From contig NW_027018078.1 of assembly GCF_032854445.1 (NCBI RefSeq), positions 1 to 64,000 of the forward strand: a DNA stretch of 64,000 bases. Reading direction: 5' to 3'. A program made the position numbers and the translations under genes. Below are positions 61,426 to 64,000 of the stretch, piece after piece. How positions within the stretch are numbered: the first letter of the stretch is position 1; every line of letters begins with the position of its first letter. The notes under the pieces are model-generated. The model saw only the letters and a list, made by a program, of their open reading frames with translations, did no database searches and was not told the DNA's origin. This stretch comes from Liolophura sinensis. Taxonomy: Eukaryota; Mollusca; Polyplacophora; Chitonida; Chitonidae.

Positions 61426-64000
61426 CTGTACAATCGCGACTGGTCATTACTATATTCAACTTTTGACTATAAGTTATGTGCCCTTCGGTAGCCCAGAAAA
61501 CCTGAAATCTTTGGGCTAAGCGCATTTAACTCACCCAGCAATTGTGTTACTTCTAAGTGCAAGACAATCTCAATGTCTTTATTTACGTGTAGAAAAACCA
61601 CACCTTTTGTACATAAAAATCACAAGGTAATTGATACAGTCTGCTGTAAAAAGTACAACTGACAACAGACCCACATGAATAAGGTGCCAAAAGATGCGGA
61701 ATTTAGCCAGGCATCGGCAGCTGTTGAAAAATTGCAAATTTTCCTGGTTTCCATGGAGTAAGAGCCGTTGCTGGGCACGTAATTATGACATCAATGATCA
61801 TTCAATTGTCACTACAGCCAACAAAAGTATTGGTCGGAGAGCAACGCGGTCTGTACCATTCGATTTGTCGTTACAAAATACGTCGGATTAGCCTCTTACC
61901 AGCAGCACTGGAACAATTTTTCCAATTTTGCATTTTTGCCTGTTGTTTTTGTTAATTGAAACCGGCTACACTGTACTCTGTACAATCGCGACTGGTCATT
62001 ACTATATTCAACTTTTGACTATAAGTTATGTGCCCTTTGTAGCCCAGAAGACGTCAAATCTTTAGGCCAAGCCCATTTAACTCACCCAGCAATTGTCTTA
62101 TTTCTAAGTCCAAGACAATCTCAATGTCTTTATCTACGTGTAGAAAAACCACACCATTTGTACATAAAAAACACAAGGTACTTGATACAGTCTGCTGTAA
62201 AAAGTACAACTAAACACTGACCCACATTTATCAGGTGCCAAAAGATGCGGAATTGGGCCAGGCATCGGCAACTGTTAAAAAATTGCAAATATCCCTGGTT
62301 TCCATAGAGTAAGAGCCGTTGCTGGGCACGTGATTATGACATCAATGATCATTCAGTTGTCGCTACAGCCAAAAGTATTGGTCGGAGAGCAACGCGGTTT
62401 GCACCATTCGATTTCTCCTCACAAAATACGTCGGATTAGCCTCTTACCAGCAGCACTGAAACATTTTTTCCACTTTTGCATTTTTGCCTGTTGTTTTTGT
62501 TAATTGAAATCGGCTACACTGTACTCTGTACAATCGCGACTGGTCATTACTATATTCAACTTTTGACTATATGTTATGTGCCCTTCGGTAGCGCAGAAGA
62601 CGTCAAATCTTTGGGCCAAGCCCATTTAACTCACCCAGCAATTGTCTTATTTCTAAGTCCAAGACAATCTCAATGTCTTTATCTACGTGTAGAAAAACCA
62701 CACCATTTGTACGTGAAAAACACAAGGTACTTGATACAGTCTGCTGTAAAAAGTACAACTGAACACTGACCCACTTCAGTAAGGTGCCAAAAGATGCGGA
62801 ATTGAGCCAGGCATCGGCAGCTGTTGAAAAATTGCAAATTTCCCTGGTTTCCATGGAGTAAGAGACGTTGCCGGGCACGTGATTATGACATCAATGATCA
62901 TTCAATTGTCACTACAGCCAAAAGTATTGGTTGGAGAGCAACGCGGTTTGCACCATTCGATTTCTCGTCACAAAATACGTCGGATTAGCCTCTTACCAGC
63001 AGCACTGGAACAGTTTTTCCACTTTTCCATTTTTGCCTGGTGTTTTTGTTGATTGAAATCGGCTACACTGTACTCTGTACAATCGCGACTGGTCATTACT
63101 ATATTCAACTTTTGACTATAAGTTATGTGCCCTTCGGTAGCCCAGAAATCCTGAAATCTTTGGGCTAGACGCATTTAACTCACCCAGCAATTGTGTTACT
63201 TCTAAGTGCAAGACAATCTCAATGTCTTTATTTACGTGTAGAAAAACCACACCTTTTGCACATAAAAATCACAAGGTAATTGATACAGTCTGCTGTAAAA
63301 AGTACAACAGACAACAGACCCACACTTATAAGGTGCCAAAAGATGCGGAATTTAGCCAGGCATCGGCAGCTGTTGAAAAATTGCAAATTTCCCTGGTTTC
63401 CATGGAGTAAGAGCCGTTGCTGGGCACGTGATTATGACATCAATGACCATTCAATTGTCACTACAGCCAAAAGTATTGGTCGGAGAGCAACGCGGTTTGC
63501 ACCATTCGATTTGTCGTCACAAAATACGTCGGATTAGCCTCTTGTTAGTTGCACTGGAACAATTTTTCGAATTTTGCATTTTTGCCTGGTCTTTTTGTTA
63601 ATTGAAATCGGCTACACTGTACTATGTACAATCGCGACTGGTCATTACTATATTCAACTTTTGACTATATGTTATGTGCCCTTCGGTAGCCCAGAAGACG
63701 TCAAATCTTTGGGCTAAGCGCATTTAACTCACCCAGCAATTGCCTTACTTCTAAGTCCAAGACAATCTCAATGTCTTTATCTACGTGTAGAAAAACCACA
63801 CCATTTGTACGTGAAAAACACAAGGTACTTGATACAGTCTGCTGTAAAAAGTACAACTTAACACTGACCCACTTCAGTAAGATGCCAAAAGATGCGGAAT
63901 TGAGCCAGCCATCGGCAGCTGTTGAAAAATTGCAAATATCCCTGGTTTCCATGGAGAAAGAGCCGTTGCTGGGCACGTGATTATGACATAAATGATCATT
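61426..64000 (+). repeat. Units m113-m117, trimer with partial last unit
   Basis: Unit starts are 61426, 61978, 62526, 63075 and 63624. m113 and m116 are 1649 bp apart and share GAAAnCCTGAAATC, AAGGTAATTGATACAG and GAATTTAGCC, giving a trimer. m113 is 552 bp long, partly through CAGCCAACAAAAG (three extra bases, about 61816). m117 is cut by the window edge after 377 bp, so the array continues beyond the window. Confidence 0.88.

Larger units (their letters stand above)
1..64000 (+). repeat. Tandem satellite array, 549-bp unit, 116.7 copies
   Basis: The whole window is built from one unit repeated head to tail. Landmarks such as GACTGGTCATTACTATATTC, TATGTGCCCTTCGGTAGCCC and GCACGTGATTATGACATCAA recur at about 549-bp spacing from end to end, always on the same strand. 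I located 117 unit starts by eye; spacing is 546-553 bp except three units of 529-530 bp. Neighbouring units differ by scattered substitutions and single-base indels. Unit GC is about 42% by hand count of one unit. The arrangement is that of a eukaryotic satellite in heterochromatin; whether it is centromeric, pericentromeric or subtelomeric cannot be told, since neither array edge is in the window. I do not recognise the family. Confidence 0.98.

Noticed and set aside
1-64000. Many open frames of 60-164 codons on both strands as a tandem gene family
   Set aside because: They recur only because the unit recurs. Sister units break them with stops and frameshifts, the longest sense frames lack ATG, no known domain or codon constraint is visible, and frames overlap on both strands.
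1-64000. CRISPR array or bacterial origin
   Set aside because: The repeat is 549 bp with no unique spacers, no cas genes and no ribosome binding sites or operons. A 64-kb array of this kind points to a eukaryotic satellite.
1-64000. rDNA, 5S or histone gene repeat
   Set aside because: The unit has no rRNA-like or histone-like sequence that I can recognise, and 549 bp with only weak Pol III-like matches does not fit a 5S unit.
1-64000. Telomeric or simple-sequence tracts marking an array edge
   Set aside because: No run of TTAGGG, TTAGG, TTTAGGG or other short tandem motif is present. The longest homopolymers are runs of seven to eight T within units.
1-64000. Transposable element or terminal repeats behind the array
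   Set aside because: No target-site duplications, terminal inverted or long terminal repeats, or transposase/reverse-transcriptase motifs are visible. Unit joints are seamless and spread over different positions of the unit.

Overview
The window is one uninterrupted head-to-tail satellite array. A unit of about 549 bp repeats from the first base to the last: 116 complete units plus a 377-bp partial unit at the right edge (mean length 548.5 bp, all in the same orientation). I found no unique sequence, host gene, RNA gene, transposon or CRISPR array. Apart from three units of 529-530 bp that carry the same 20-bp deletion, every unit is 546-553 bp long, so nothing larger than a few bases has been inserted anywhere. 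Units (m1-m117) are numbered here from the C of the motif CTGTACAATCGCGACTGG (CTATGTACCATCGCG in one subtype); m1 starts at base 1 and m117 at 63624.

The organism is almost certainly a eukaryote, because tens of kilobases of near-identical 0.5-kb units are typical of centromeric, pericentromeric or subtelomeric heterochromatin and not of bacterial chromosomes. I do not recognise the satellite family. A hand count of one unit (550-1098) gives about 42% GC and a CpG observed/expected ratio of about 0.8. The lack of CpG depletion argues weakly against a heavily CpG-methylated vertebrate genome. The species stays open.

Layout: 1-4393 (m1-m8) holds the first copy of an eight-unit block that recurs at 13686-17897. 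4394-8784 (m9-m16) shows weak alternating dimers. 8785-15313 (m17-m28) is a 3803-bp seven-unit higher-order repeat followed by five units of a second copy, with a 1078-bp duplication inside; the 20-bp-deleted units are here. 15314-18057 completes the recurring block. 18058-21354 is a duplicated trimer (1647 bp). 21355-37268 is a mosaic of dimers and of segments shared at offsets of about 4.94, 6.04, 8.23 and 9.33 kb. 37269-42758 is a duplicated pentamer (2745 bp) inside a run of 18 units of exactly 549 bp. 43857-52640 contains duplicated 6- to 9-unit strings. 54286-59223 is a noisy trimer tract. 59224-64000 has an adjacent duplicate and another trimer.

The unit itself contains several short inverted repeats, a CACGTG E-box 9 bp from a 14-bp palindrome, a hypervariable 26-bp cassette with three main alleles, and T-rich stretches. 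Open frames of 60-164 codons recur only because the unit is 183 codons long. The most frequent sense frame has no ATG, and I do not call any of them a gene. The interest of the window lies in the record of unequal exchange, in the E-box/palindrome module, and in two tracts that may show assembly error.
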